Assembly (NCBI GenBank): GCA_018623155.1
Contig: JAAZVZ010000015.1
Span: forward strand, 1 to 54,929
DNA: 54,929 bases
Direction of reading: 5' to 3'
Origin: Glaciecola sp.
GTDB lineage: Bacteria; Pseudomonadota; Gammaproteobacteria; Enterobacterales; Alteromonadaceae
Shown: positions 23,420-32,600 of the stretch, piece after piece
Layout of the letters: the number at the start of each line of letters is the position of its first letter
How positions within the stretch are numbered: the first letter of the stretch is position 1
Notes under the pieces: model-generated
What the model was told of the DNA's origin: nothing
What the model saw: the letters and a program-made list of their open reading frames with translations, nothing else
Databases searched by the model: none
Program-made: the position numbers and the translations under genes

Positions 23420-25381
23420 ATGCGTTTTTTTTCTCATCTCATAGCATTATATCTTTTAAGTATTATTACAGGTTGTGCCATCCAACCTGAGCCATTAACG
23501 AGTAAGCAAAAGCAATTGGTAATAGAGAGTGACAATGAAACACTAGGCGCGCTCTCGACTTTACCTGTTAACGCGACACTCGACTTTCACGATGTCGTGG
23601 CTAGAGCTATATTGTTTAATCGAGATAGGACCATTGCATCATTAGAAACGCAACTTGCTCAAATGCAAAGTGATACGAGTGTATTTGAGCAATTACCTAC
23701 TTTGGTTCAGCGACTGAACCGAGACACCCGAAACAATCTTCAAGCAAGTTCTTCGGTCGGTATCACCGATGGGGTGGTAGATGATATCGATTCTGATGCA
23801 AATTACGTCGTATCGTCAGATAAATCCTCTTACAAACGAGATTTGCGGTTAGCCATAAACTTACTTGATTATGGGTTAGCGGTGACCAAGTCTGAGCAAT
23901 TGGGTAATAATTTGCTTATCACGCGTGAAAAAGAACGTCAGGCACTGCAAGCTATCTTTGAACAAGCGCAAAGTTTGTATTGGCGTGCGGTTGCGTCAGA
24001 AAACTTACTCAATAAATTACCTCAGTTATTAAACCTGACTGATGAGGTCATCATTGCAAACAGTCAGATTCGAGAGGAACAGCTGCAAGATCCCATTCAA
24101 GCGTTGACTTTTAAACGTGAACTACTGGATGTAAAACGGACGCTGCTTGACCTTCAGCTAGATTTGCTATCAGCCAAAAACGATCTTGCGATATACATTG
24201 GCTTGCGTCCTGACGTACCCTTTACATTGGCAGATAATGTCAAAAATCGTTATGTTTTACCGCAACTTTCATTATCTCTAGAGGATATGGAAACGCTCGC
24301 ATTGTTAAACCGTTCAGATTATGAACAAATTATTTACGAAACGAATAATGTGTATCTAGCTTCCCGAGCAAGCTTTATGCAAGCACTACCGCAAATCACG
24401 CTTTCATCTAGTTTGATTTACGACAACAGTCCTTATGTCCTGAATCAAGGTTGGCGAAGTCTTGGTGCAGAGTTTTCATGGAATGTGTTAAACCTATTTC
24501 GTCTCGGTTCGATTGAGGACAGTAACCTCATTCAACAACAGTTGATTGACGAGAAACGAGTGCAGATGGCCTTACAAATCCTTGGTGTGACACATAATGC
24601 CAAATTAGCGCTTGAGCAGAACTTGCGACGTTTTACTTTGTCTGCTGAATACGTAGAAGTTTCCACACAATTGTTAATGCAACTTGAGTCAATGAGCCGG
24701 GTCAATCGCAGTGGTCAACTGACTATTATCAAAGAACGTTTAAATACCTTATTGTCTGAACATCGAAAGAATCTTGCTTATGCGGATGTCTTAACGAGTT
24801 TTGCAACCAATGTCAGTGCCATTGGGGTCGATATTGTTCCAGCAGAATGGCGTCGTTATGGTGCAGCGTCATTAGCGGATGAAATTTGTAAACGACATGA
24901 ATACTGGTTTAATTATTCTGCAGAGCAAACCATGTCATTGTGTGGTGAGTCTGAGGCTTATACTGAAACGAAACCAGCCGAATCTATTGCTGAACAACCA
25001 TTGGATGAATCTAATTCTGATTCTGGTGCAGACATCGACTTTACCATTACAGATGTTTTTTACGACGTCAATGAATTCCTTTTAACTATAGAACAGAAAG
25101 CGTTACTTGAACCTTTGGTCCGACACATTGCTGGGATGGAAAGCCCGACAATTGTCATTCAAGGCTATGCTGACACATCCGGTTTTACGCAATGGAATAG
25201 TCGTCTATCGAACTTACGCACTCGCTCTATTGCGGATTATTTGGCAGCTAAATTTGGCGATACAGTTCGGATCCTAGAGGAGCCACAAGGGGAAACGCAA
25301 CGTTTCAGTGAAGCTGAGTTGCCATTAAATCGTCGAGTGCAAATCAAGGTGTTACCTTCCATTCAGAGTGAAGCCTCATGA
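23420..25381 (+). CDS. TolC-like outer-membrane lipoprotein fused to a C-terminal OmpA domain
   Basis: A 653-residue protein with a lipoprotein signal (ITGC, lipidated Cys19). The middle region (about residues 50-480) has the TolC/outer-membrane-efflux pattern: long coiled-coil helices (LETQLAQMQSD, LDVKRTLLDLQLDLLSAKNDLAIYIGLRP) alternating with short barrel strands (QITLSSSLIYDNSP, LGAEFSWNVLNLF). Residues about 537-650 form an OmpA/MotB-type peptidoglycan-binding domain with IVIQGYADTSG, an Asn after it, LSNLRTRSIADYL and the final LNRRVQIKV. An acidic, Ser-rich linker joins the two. It likely forms the outer-membrane duct of the export system and anchors it to peptidoglycan. A TACAAT -10-like box lies at 23390-23395. 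Its stop overlaps the next start (ATGA). The fusion is unusual; the fold calls are good. Confidence 0.82.
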   Translation: MRFFSHLIALYLLSIITGCAIQPEPLTSKQKQLVIESDNETLGALSTLPVNATLDFHDVVARAILFNRDRTIASLETQLAQMQSDTSVFEQLPTLVQRLNRDTRNNLQASSSVGITDGVVDDIDSDANYVVSSDKSSYKRDLRLAINLLDYGLAVTKSEQLGNNLLITREKERQALQAIFEQAQSLYWRAVASENLLNKLPQLLNLTDEVIIANSQIREEQLQDPIQALTFKRELLDVKRTLLDLQLDLLSAKNDLAIYIGLRPDVPFTLADNVKNRYVLPQLSLSLEDMETLALLNRSDYEQIIYETNNVYLASRASFMQALPQITLSSSLIYDNSPYVLNQGWRSLGAEFSWNVLNLFRLGSIEDSNLIQQQLIDEKRVQMALQILGVTHNAKLALEQNLRRFTLSAEYVEVSTQLLMQLESMSRVNRSGQLTIIKERLNTLLSEHRKNLAYADVLTSFATNVSAIGVDIVPAEWRRYGAASLADEICKRHEYWFNYSAEQTMSLCGESEAYTETKPAESIAEQPLDESNSDSGADIDFTITDVFYDVNEFLLTIEQKALLEPLVRHIAGMESPTIVIQGYADTSGFTQWNSRLSNLRTRSIADYLAAKFGDTVRILEEPQGETQRFSEAELPLNRRVQIKVLPSIQSEAS

Positions 25382-26076
25382 AGTCGTTCGGTTTGTCTGT
25401 CTTATGTATACTCAGTTGGACAACAGTTGCCGATGTAACAGGACTCATCACACCTAATAACAGTGCGACATTGAGTGCATTTCAGCAAGGCGTCATTTCC
25501 CAGATCCATGTTGAGCTAGGCAGTACTACCAAGCAAGATAGCCCTTTAGTCTCGTTTGAATGTGAATTGCCCAAAATCGAGCTAGCCATGGCGAAGTCTC
25601 AAGCGGATGGTGCAGGATTAACTAACAAAAATAACCAACGTCTGTTCGAACTTCAAGCCATTGGGCGAGAGACCTTAGCGTTAAGTCAAGTTGAGCTGGC
25701 ACGAACTCAAGCTGAGTTAGAACGCGCTCAATATATTTCGTCACGATGCGTGATCAACTCACCATTCAACGGTGTCGTCCAAAGTATTGATGTAAAACAA
25801 CACGAGTTTGTCGAAGCTAATACGCCACTCATCACGTTATTAGATGTCTCGCAACTTAAGGTTGAATTTTTACTCTCTGATGCACTCATAACGCAATATG
25901 ACGTGGGGGATGTCGTAAAGGTTGTGTTACCGACTCAAGACAAAACATATCAAGCGACCATTACTCATCTTGCGCCATCTATTGATGCCGTCTCACAAAC
26001 TCGTTTTGCGGAGGCAGTGGTCGATGCCTCTGTAGAGGAACTTTTGCCTGGAACGTCAGTAAGAGTGATGTTCTGA
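25378..26076 (+). CDS. Short periplasmic adaptor (membrane-fusion) protein
   Basis: A 232-residue protein with a Sec signal (residues 1-18, ending VAD or just before). It has a minimal RND/HlyD-type adaptor core. A first lipoyl half (VISQIHVELGSTTKQDSPLVSFEC) leads into a short helical hairpin (ELARTQAELERAQY) and a second lipoyl half (CVINSPFNGVVQSIDVKQHEFVEANTPLITLLD). A beta-barrel domain follows (LKVEFLLSDALI ... GTSVRVMF). It lacks an N-terminal transmembrane anchor and is shorter than typical adaptors (about 350 residues). It overlaps the TolC-OmpA gene by 4 bp and the next gene by 1 bp. It would sit in the periplasm between the outer-membrane duct and the inner-membrane parts. The family call is good; the export role is inferred from context. 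Confidence 0.82.
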   Translation: MKSFGLSVLCILSWTTVADVTGLITPNNSATLSAFQQGVISQIHVELGSTTKQDSPLVSFECELPKIELAMAKSQADGAGLTNKNNQRLFELQAIGRETLALSQVELARTQAELERAQYISSRCVINSPFNGVVQSIDVKQHEFVEANTPLITLLDVSQLKVEFLLSDALITQYDVGDVVKVVLPTQDKTYQATITHLAPSIDAVSQTRFAEAVVDASVEELLPGTSVRVMF

Positions 26077-27401
26077 TGGCTGATCTTGCTTCAAAACTAA
26101 TTCAGTTTGAGCAACGCTTGAGACAAGCCGAAGACCGCGTAGCGTTAAGATTTATTATTGTAAACGAAATCCAATCCGTCATTGACTGTGAATGCGCCTA
26201 CCTTGCAACAGGTTACACGCAAAAGTTTTTTGCGATAATGGGTGTGACCAATGTGGCAAAAGTAGAACGAACCGCGCCGCTTATCCAAGCATTGGATCAA
26301 ATTGTAAAACACGTATTGCCGGTGGATAGCAACATGGCCATCCAAACGGGTGAAACCATGACTTTAAGCGATAGCATGGTCAAAGAGTTTCGTTTACCTG
26401 CGTTTTATGCTTGGATCCCATTGCATCAACCAGGCTTGGAAGGGAAACCGGAAGGGGGGTTACTCTTGACCAGACAACGTGCGTTTACCCAAACAGAGAT
26501 CAAGCTACTTGACTATATTGGCGGTGTAATCACGCACTCTATCGCAGCCATTCGGGGACGGACTCACAAATTATATGTACCCACGATGCGCAAAATCCAA
26601 TCGATAGGTAAAGCCTTGGCTTTAGTGGTATTTTTACTTGGTTTTTTACCTGTACATTTGTACTCTGTTGCGCCAGCAGAAGTGATACCCATTAAGCCTT
26701 ATGCCGTAACCGCTCCTTTATCGGGCACCATAAAAAAAGTCCATGTTACCCCTAATACCCATGTGGTTGCTGGCGACCTACTGTATTCTTTTGATGATAT
26801 CGAACAGCGTCAAGCGCTGAGTGTGGCTCAGTCTGATTTGCAACTAGCTCAAGCTGAGTTAGGGCAAGCTGAGAAACTGGGCTTTGTGGATGCACAAGCC
26901 CGCAGAGAATTATTAAGGTTACAGACTGCTGTGCAAAGTGCTCAAGCCAAAGTCGATCTTGCCAAAATACGACTTGATAAAACACAAGTCAAAGCGGGTT
27001 TTGCAGCAACCGTTTTGATTGATAACCCCAGTGAGCTTAGCGGTCGTCCGGTTCAACCAGGTGATTTGGTCATGCAATTGGTGGATGCAACGAGTCGACA
27101 GTTGGAAGTTCGTTTGGCCATGAATAATATTGTCCCTTTTACAACGGGAGCCGAGGTGTCTTTTTATCCTGATCAAAGTCCTCTTTCAGGGTATAGTGGC
27201 GTCGTAAAATACACTAATATTACCACGGAACAATTTTCTGACGGCAGTGTGGGGTATCGTGTTACCGCTAGCTTGGATGGCGATGTTCATCATCTGGCTT
27301 TTGGTGCTCAAGGCACTGCCAGCATTCAAGGTGAGCGCTCGTTTTTGTGGTATCGAGTTTTTCGTAAGTTATTTATTGTTCTTAGACAACATTTTGGCTA
27401 A
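26076..27401 (+). CDS. GAF domain - transmembrane helix - HlyD-type adaptor
   Basis: A 441-residue three-part protein. Residues about 5-160 form a cytoplasmic GAF-like domain (ALRFIIVNEIQSVIDCECAYL at the start; AWIPLHQ, GGLLLTRQRAFTQTEIKLLDYIGGVITHSI at the end). A single transmembrane helix (about 177-197, ALALVVFLLGFLP) follows a basic stretch. The periplasmic part is HlyD-like: lipoyl half PLSGTIKKVHVTPNTHVVAGDLLYSFDD, a coiled coil rich in Gln/Ala, then VQPGDLVMQLVDATSRQLEVRLAMNNI and a barrel. Joining an intracellular sensor-type domain to an adaptor suggests that export is gated by a small ligand or a partner protein; the ligand is unknown. Its ATG shares a base with the preceding stop, and the next gene starts 5 bp after it. 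Confidence 0.82.
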   Translation: MADLASKLIQFEQRLRQAEDRVALRFIIVNEIQSVIDCECAYLATGYTQKFFAIMGVTNVAKVERTAPLIQALDQIVKHVLPVDSNMAIQTGETMTLSDSMVKEFRLPAFYAWIPLHQPGLEGKPEGGLLLTRQRAFTQTEIKLLDYIGGVITHSIAAIRGRTHKLYVPTMRKIQSIGKALALVVFLLGFLPVHLYSVAPAEVIPIKPYAVTAPLSGTIKKVHVTPNTHVVAGDLLYSFDDIEQRQALSVAQSDLQLAQAELGQAEKLGFVDAQARRELLRLQTAVQSAQAKVDLAKIRLDKTQVKAGFAATVLIDNPSELSGRPVQPGDLVMQLVDATSRQLEVRLAMNNIVPFTTGAEVSFYPDQSPLSGYSGVVKYTNITTEQFSDGSVGYRVTASLDGDVHHLAFGAQGTASIQGERSFLWYRVFRKLFIVLRQHFG

Positions 27402-27406
27402 TCACA

Positions 27407-29521
27407 ATGCAGACTGACAATACTGAACGCTCATTACCTGCCATACGCAATGACTTAGCGCTCAACCCATCAGCGCCAGCACGGGATGGAAAACCTCGTT
27501 GGACATTGTATGATCCAATACAGCATAAATTTTATCAAATTGATGAGTCGGCTTTTATTATGCTGTCACATTGGCGAGCAGGCGCTCATGCACAAGAGTG
27601 GTTGGATGAACTGTCACGACTTGACGCATCAGACATCGATTGGCAATCTGATTTTGACCGGCTCTTTGAGATGCTTTTCCGCTATGAACTGATAGAGGGA
27701 CAAAGCACTGAAGCTTTGATTGAGAACACACAGAAACAAAGTAAGTCATTGTTCCACAAAGTGTTACATGGTTATTTGTTTTTTAAATACCCTTTGTTAA
27801 AACCAGAACCTTGGATTGGTCACCTGGCCAACCGACTCCTCTTTTTGCGCAATCCTTTTTTGTATTGGTTGACCGGTTTGTTGGGTACATTAGGCTTGAT
27901 TGAAGCCATTTCTCAATGGGACAGATTCGTGACAACCTTTTCTGAGTTTGCCTCGTGGCAAGGGGTTTTGCTGTATGTCGTGGTACTCACTCTGGTCAAA
28001 ATGGTACACGAGTTTGCGCATGCGCTTGAAACTAAGTGGCACGGGTGTAATGTGGCCAGTATGGGAGTTGGTTTTTTGGTGTTATTTCCCATCCTGTATA
28101 CAGATTCTACGGATGCTTGGCGTTTGGCACGTCGCCGCGATCGTTTTGCGATCGTAACCGCTGGATTAAAGGCTGAACTTGGACTATCTGCATTGGCCCT
28201 TTTCATCTGGTCCATTGCACCACCAGGTATGGTTCAGTCTGTCGCTTTTGTTGTGGCAACTACGGCTTTGATCAGTTCTGCAATGGTTAATTTATCCCCA
28301 TTTATGCGCTTTGATGGTTATTATGCCATGAGTGATTTAACGGGTATTGAAAACCTACAGGAACGAGCATTTTCAATGGCGCGCTGGTTTTTGCGTCGCA
28401 CTTTATTTGGTTTGAAACACAATGCGCCTGAGGTGTTACCTTTTTGGACACAATTTTGGATGGTCCTTTATGCATATGGTACCTGGTTATACCGCTTCTT
28501 TTTGTTTATAGGTATTGCCATCTTGGTCTACAACATTGCGTTTAAGGCATTGGGTATATTTCTATTTGTTGTCGAGATATGGTTCTTCATCTTGCGACCT
28601 ATCACAAAGGAAGTGTCGACATGGTGGGAACACAAGTCCGATTATCAATGGACACGTTCTTCTGTTTGTAGTGCGGTTCTCCTTGTGGCAATGATATTGT
28701 GGGCCGTCTTACCATTGCACAGAGAAATGCGTGTCCCCGCCATCATAACTCCTATGGCTCAGGTAGACGTCTTTGCTAATGAATCAGGCATTACTTATGA
28801 TGTGTTACGTGATGCAGGAACTGTGAATAAAGGCGATGTCTTAGCCAATGTTAAGCCTATCGCGTTGACGGAGCAAATTATTGATGCGCAAAATACGTTG
28901 GCTGCGAACACAAAACAGTTGCAGGTTGCATTATCGGAACGCAGTCGTTTGCAACAAATAGATATTTTGCGCACCCAAGTGAGTGCAGCTCAGGTGGAAC
29001 TTGACAGATTGCTTGAGCGGGAAGCTCGAGTTACGATAAGGGCCCCTTTTACCGGATATTGGCAACCTAATCGCTTGCTTTCTGAGGGCGTTACCTGGTC
29101 TGATAGCCAACCCATTGGTCTATTGCTAAACAAAACGCAATGGCAATTAAGAGCAAAGCTGACTGAACTTGAACTTGAGGGACTGTCATTAGATGACGAT
29201 TCATATACGGTGTACTTTGTCCCAGAAGTAGGAGCAGTAATACATGACATTCCAAGGTTGACCCTTCGCCCTGAAGCGAGTCGTGAAATCTTAGATCTCC
29301 CATTTTTGGCCAGCGGTGGCGGTTCAATTGAAGCGCGATACATACAAAATAAGTGGTTAACGCAAGAGCCATTATTTTTATTAACGGCTGAATTTCCTTC
29401 CACAATGGCAATGGCGCGAGAACAACGTGGTTTTGTGGTTCTAGAAAAACCGACTCCACCTCCGATTGCTAACCTCTTTCAATACGTCATGAATACACTT
29501 CGAAGCGAATTTGACTTTTAA
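27407..29521 (+). CDS. PqqD-like / M50 (site-2-protease type) / HlyD membrane protein
   Basis: A 704-residue polytopic protein. Residues about 18-100 resemble a PqqD-like peptide-binding domain (RWTLYDPIQHKFYQIDESAFIML, then LFEMLFRYELI). Residues about 145-400 are membrane helices with an intact M50 zinc-protease signature: HEFAH at 201-205, and the third-ligand segment FMRFDGYYAMSD around Asp303. Residues about 441-690 are HlyD-like: lipoyl half (ITYDVLRDAGTVNKGDVLANV), a coiled coil, then VTIRAPFTGYW and a short barrel. Similar proteins are annotated as putative peptide zinc metalloproteases in peptide-export loci. Here it is the only polytopic inner-membrane protein of the operon and the best candidate for recognising, clipping or moving the giant substrate encoded next. 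No ATPase motif is present. Function is inferred. Confidence 0.8.
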   Translation: MQTDNTERSLPAIRNDLALNPSAPARDGKPRWTLYDPIQHKFYQIDESAFIMLSHWRAGAHAQEWLDELSRLDASDIDWQSDFDRLFEMLFRYELIEGQSTEALIENTQKQSKSLFHKVLHGYLFFKYPLLKPEPWIGHLANRLLFLRNPFLYWLTGLLGTLGLIEAISQWDRFVTTFSEFASWQGVLLYVVVLTLVKMVHEFAHALETKWHGCNVASMGVGFLVLFPILYTDSTDAWRLARRRDRFAIVTAGLKAELGLSALALFIWSIAPPGMVQSVAFVVATTALISSAMVNLSPFMRFDGYYAMSDLTGIENLQERAFSMARWFLRRTLFGLKHNAPEVLPFWTQFWMVLYAYGTWLYRFFLFIGIAILVYNIAFKALGIFLFVVEIWFFILRPITKEVSTWWEHKSDYQWTRSSVCSAVLLVAMILWAVLPLHREMRVPAIITPMAQVDVFANESGITYDVLRDAGTVNKGDVLANVKPIALTEQIIDAQNTLAANTKQLQVALSERSRLQQIDILRTQVSAAQVELDRLLEREARVTIRAPFTGYWQPNRLLSEGVTWSDSQPIGLLLNKTQWQLRAKLTELELEGLSLDDDSYTVYFVPEVGAVIHDIPRLTLRPEASREILDLPFLASGGGSIEARYIQNKWLTQEPLFLLTAEFPSTMAMAREQRGFVVLEKPTPPPIANLFQYVMNTLRSEFDF

Positions 29522-29600
29522 CAATAATCTAACATTCATTTTTTTCTGTCCGTTTTTTTGATAAAATTAAGAATTATCAAATCATAAAATTAGTGTGTTA

Positions 29601-29666
29601 ATGGCTGCTAAATCTTCCCAGTTTTTGATTGAGCCTCTCGAGCCACGAGTGCTTCTTGATGGTGCT
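29601..29666 (+). other. LEPR-XLL N-terminal targeting motif of the giant protein
   Basis: Codons 1-22 include PLEPRVLLDGA at residues 12-22. LEPR-XLL domains are found at the extreme N-terminus of very large repetitive surface proteins and are thought to act in targeting or processing. No hydrophobic signal peptide precedes it. Confidence 0.85.
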
Positions 29667-32600
29667 TTATTACGTACCATCGAAGACGCGGTGGCATCAG
29701 GCTCTGAGCCAATCAAAGAGGACGCAAAACAAGACCCCCAAGCACTTGATGTTAACGCACTTTCAGGTAAAGAAATTGCCTTCGTTGATTACCGCGTTGC
29801 CGATCAAGATGCCTTAATGGATTCGTTTGGTGATAATATCGAAGTATTTGTATTGGGTCCGCATCAATCAGGTGTGCAACAAATAGCCGATTTTCTGCGT
29901 AATCGTCGCGATGTGACAGCGGTCCATTTGTTTGCCCATGGTGAAGATGGACGCATGGACTTAGGTTCAACGTCTGTCGATTCCGAAAGCTTGGCAGAAG
30001 ACGCATCATTGTGGGGAGAAATAGGCCGTTCTCTAACGCAAGAGGCAGATTTTTTAATTTACGCTTGTGATTTGAGTGCATCAGAAACCGGGCAAAGTTT
30101 TGTTGCACAAGTCGCCAGTCTGACGGGCGCAGATGTCGCAGCCTCTGACGATACCACAGGTGTATCGGGTGACTGGGAACTAGAAACCCAAACGGGCGAG
30201 ATTGAAGCGCGCTCGATTGCTGCGCGTGACTACCAGCATGATTTGATTAACCGTGCGCCGAGTGTCTTAGTTCCCGGACTCATTGATGGGGTAGAAGGTA
30301 ATTTTGTTTCGGGTTTGACCGTGGATGCACAAACCTCGGATTTGATGGAACGCGTCAACGAGCCGGACACCACTGATACGGAATTTACCATTGCGACGGT
30401 TAACGGTGAGAGTGATTTAAGCACCACCAAAACCGTGTTTGCTAGCTTCTCTGACAAAGACAATGTGCAGCAAAACATTCAGTTTGATTTGCTTGTCAAC
30501 GCCGACGGTAGTTACACCCTGACTGCATCTTCTCAAAGCGATATCGATAAACTCGAAACAATCCCCAACAATCGCATGGCGACGGGTACTTTTAGCTACA
30601 CAGTAGCCGATCCTCAAGGGGCACAATCCCAAGAAGTGCTGGGTATGCTCCAAGTCAGAGGCACTAATGATGCGCCTGTATTGACTTCCGGGGCGGTACT
30701 AAATATCTCCGAAGACGATGTGGTCATTGGTGGTAATGACGTCGAAGTCGGTAATCTCACTCTCTTATCTCAAGCGAGCGATATTGATGACGCGGATTTT
30801 CGTTTATTCATTGCTGAAGTCAATGGCGATGCTGCGAACGTTGACAACAATATTGTCATTACCCTGTCTTATACTGACAGCGATGGTGCGCCGGCAACGC
30901 AAGCATTATCCTTGGCGGTACGCAGTGATGGCACGATTGACCTCAACGCACAGGCCATCCAACAGCTTGGGATCAGCGATACGGCAACAGGCACCTTTAC
31001 CTACAAAGTCTCTGACGCCAGCGGTGAGTTAAGTGTAGAGCAAACCGCAACGATTAACTTACTTGGCTCTAATGACCAACCTCAATTCCGTGGGGATGTA
31101 ACGGCAGATATTTCGGCAGCAGCGGGCAATCCTGCGGTGAGTGGGCGTATTTTTGTCGATGATATTGACCAGGGGGAAAACAGTTTTCAAATTCCCTCTG
31201 TGACAGCAGGGATTTATGGTACTTGGTCGTTTAATACGAGTAGCGGACAGTGGACGTATACACTTAACTCCAATCATGCCGCAGTCACAAGTCTTGCTTC
31301 AGATCAAAAACTCACCGATACTATTACGTTAACCTCGACCGACGGTACTGTTACCCGTGATGTCAGCGTGGATATTTTGGGCGCGGCAAGTGCGCCCGTA
31401 TTTTCTGTCCAATCGGGAGATGTGGTTAATCTTACCTTGTCAGAGACAAACGCATCTGTGCAAGGTACAGGATCAATTACGCTGAGTGATGCCAATACCT
31501 TTGAAAGCGTTAACGTAGCGGTGACGAATGTTTCTGCGACGGGAAGTACTTCGGGTTTAATGCTTACCGAGCGAGAATTGGCAGCATTATTGCGTGTCCC
31601 TCAATTAGCGGTCTTGAATGATACTACACAAAGCGCTAGTTTTGATTGGGTATTTGATTCAAACAGTGAATATTTTAATTATTTAAGTGCGGGCGAAACG
31701 CTTAATCTTACGTTTACTGTGACGGCAACGGATGAGCGCTTTGAACAAGCGTCACAGGTTGTAACCATCACTATTAACGGATCAAATGACGCCCTATCAT
31801 TGAATCCTGTGGATCAAATACGCAACCATACAGATGGTGCTCTGTCCGTTGATTTGTCTGGCATGTTGTCAGATGTTGATAGCAACGACAGTCTGAGTTT
31901 TAGCAACTTAACGCTCACTTATCCCGATGGCAATCCTGTAGCCGGGGCAACGTTACCTACGCTAAATGGTACGAGCCTAGATTTTGATACATCGCTGTTT
32001 GGTGCTTTAGCTGATGGCACCGACAAGCGAATTAACGTTAGCGTTGATGCCTCTGATGGTACATCTTCTGAAACGTTGAGTTTTAGCATTACCGTTGAAG
32101 GGGGCGATGCGCAGACGCTTTCAGCACCAAGTTTTAGTGGCTTGCCTAATTATTATCGCACCGTGACCACGCAAGATGGGGCTTATTTGACGTTTGACTT
32201 TACGGTCAATAGCACAAATCAAGTACCAGTCACTTACGCGATTAGTTTTGTCGAAACGTCTATCGACAACACGCACAGCGACATGCCAACAGACGCTGAG
32301 TTGTTATCCATGCTTTCGCTGAAGTCACTCGATGACGGAAGCACGCGTTTGGTGTTTGATTCGGCGCAACAAAATTTTGCCTTTTTGGGGATTAACGATG
32401 CCCTGGGTATTAAATACCGCATCACTGCGACTGACGCATACGGTAATCAAACCACACATGACTTTGGACTTTCTATCGACGGTATTGACGAGGGGATTAC
32501 GGGACGTCAAACCGTTACTGAAGCAAATAACCCCGTTATTGCGGATGAATCCCCGGTACAGAATTTATTTTTTAACAGTCGCTGGGAGTCGGCAACCGGT

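Noticed and set aside
29522-29600. T-rich intergenic stretch as a terminator between the M50 gene and the giant gene
   Set aside because: There are T-runs but no GC-rich stem before them; I see no evidence of termination, so co-transcription remains possible.
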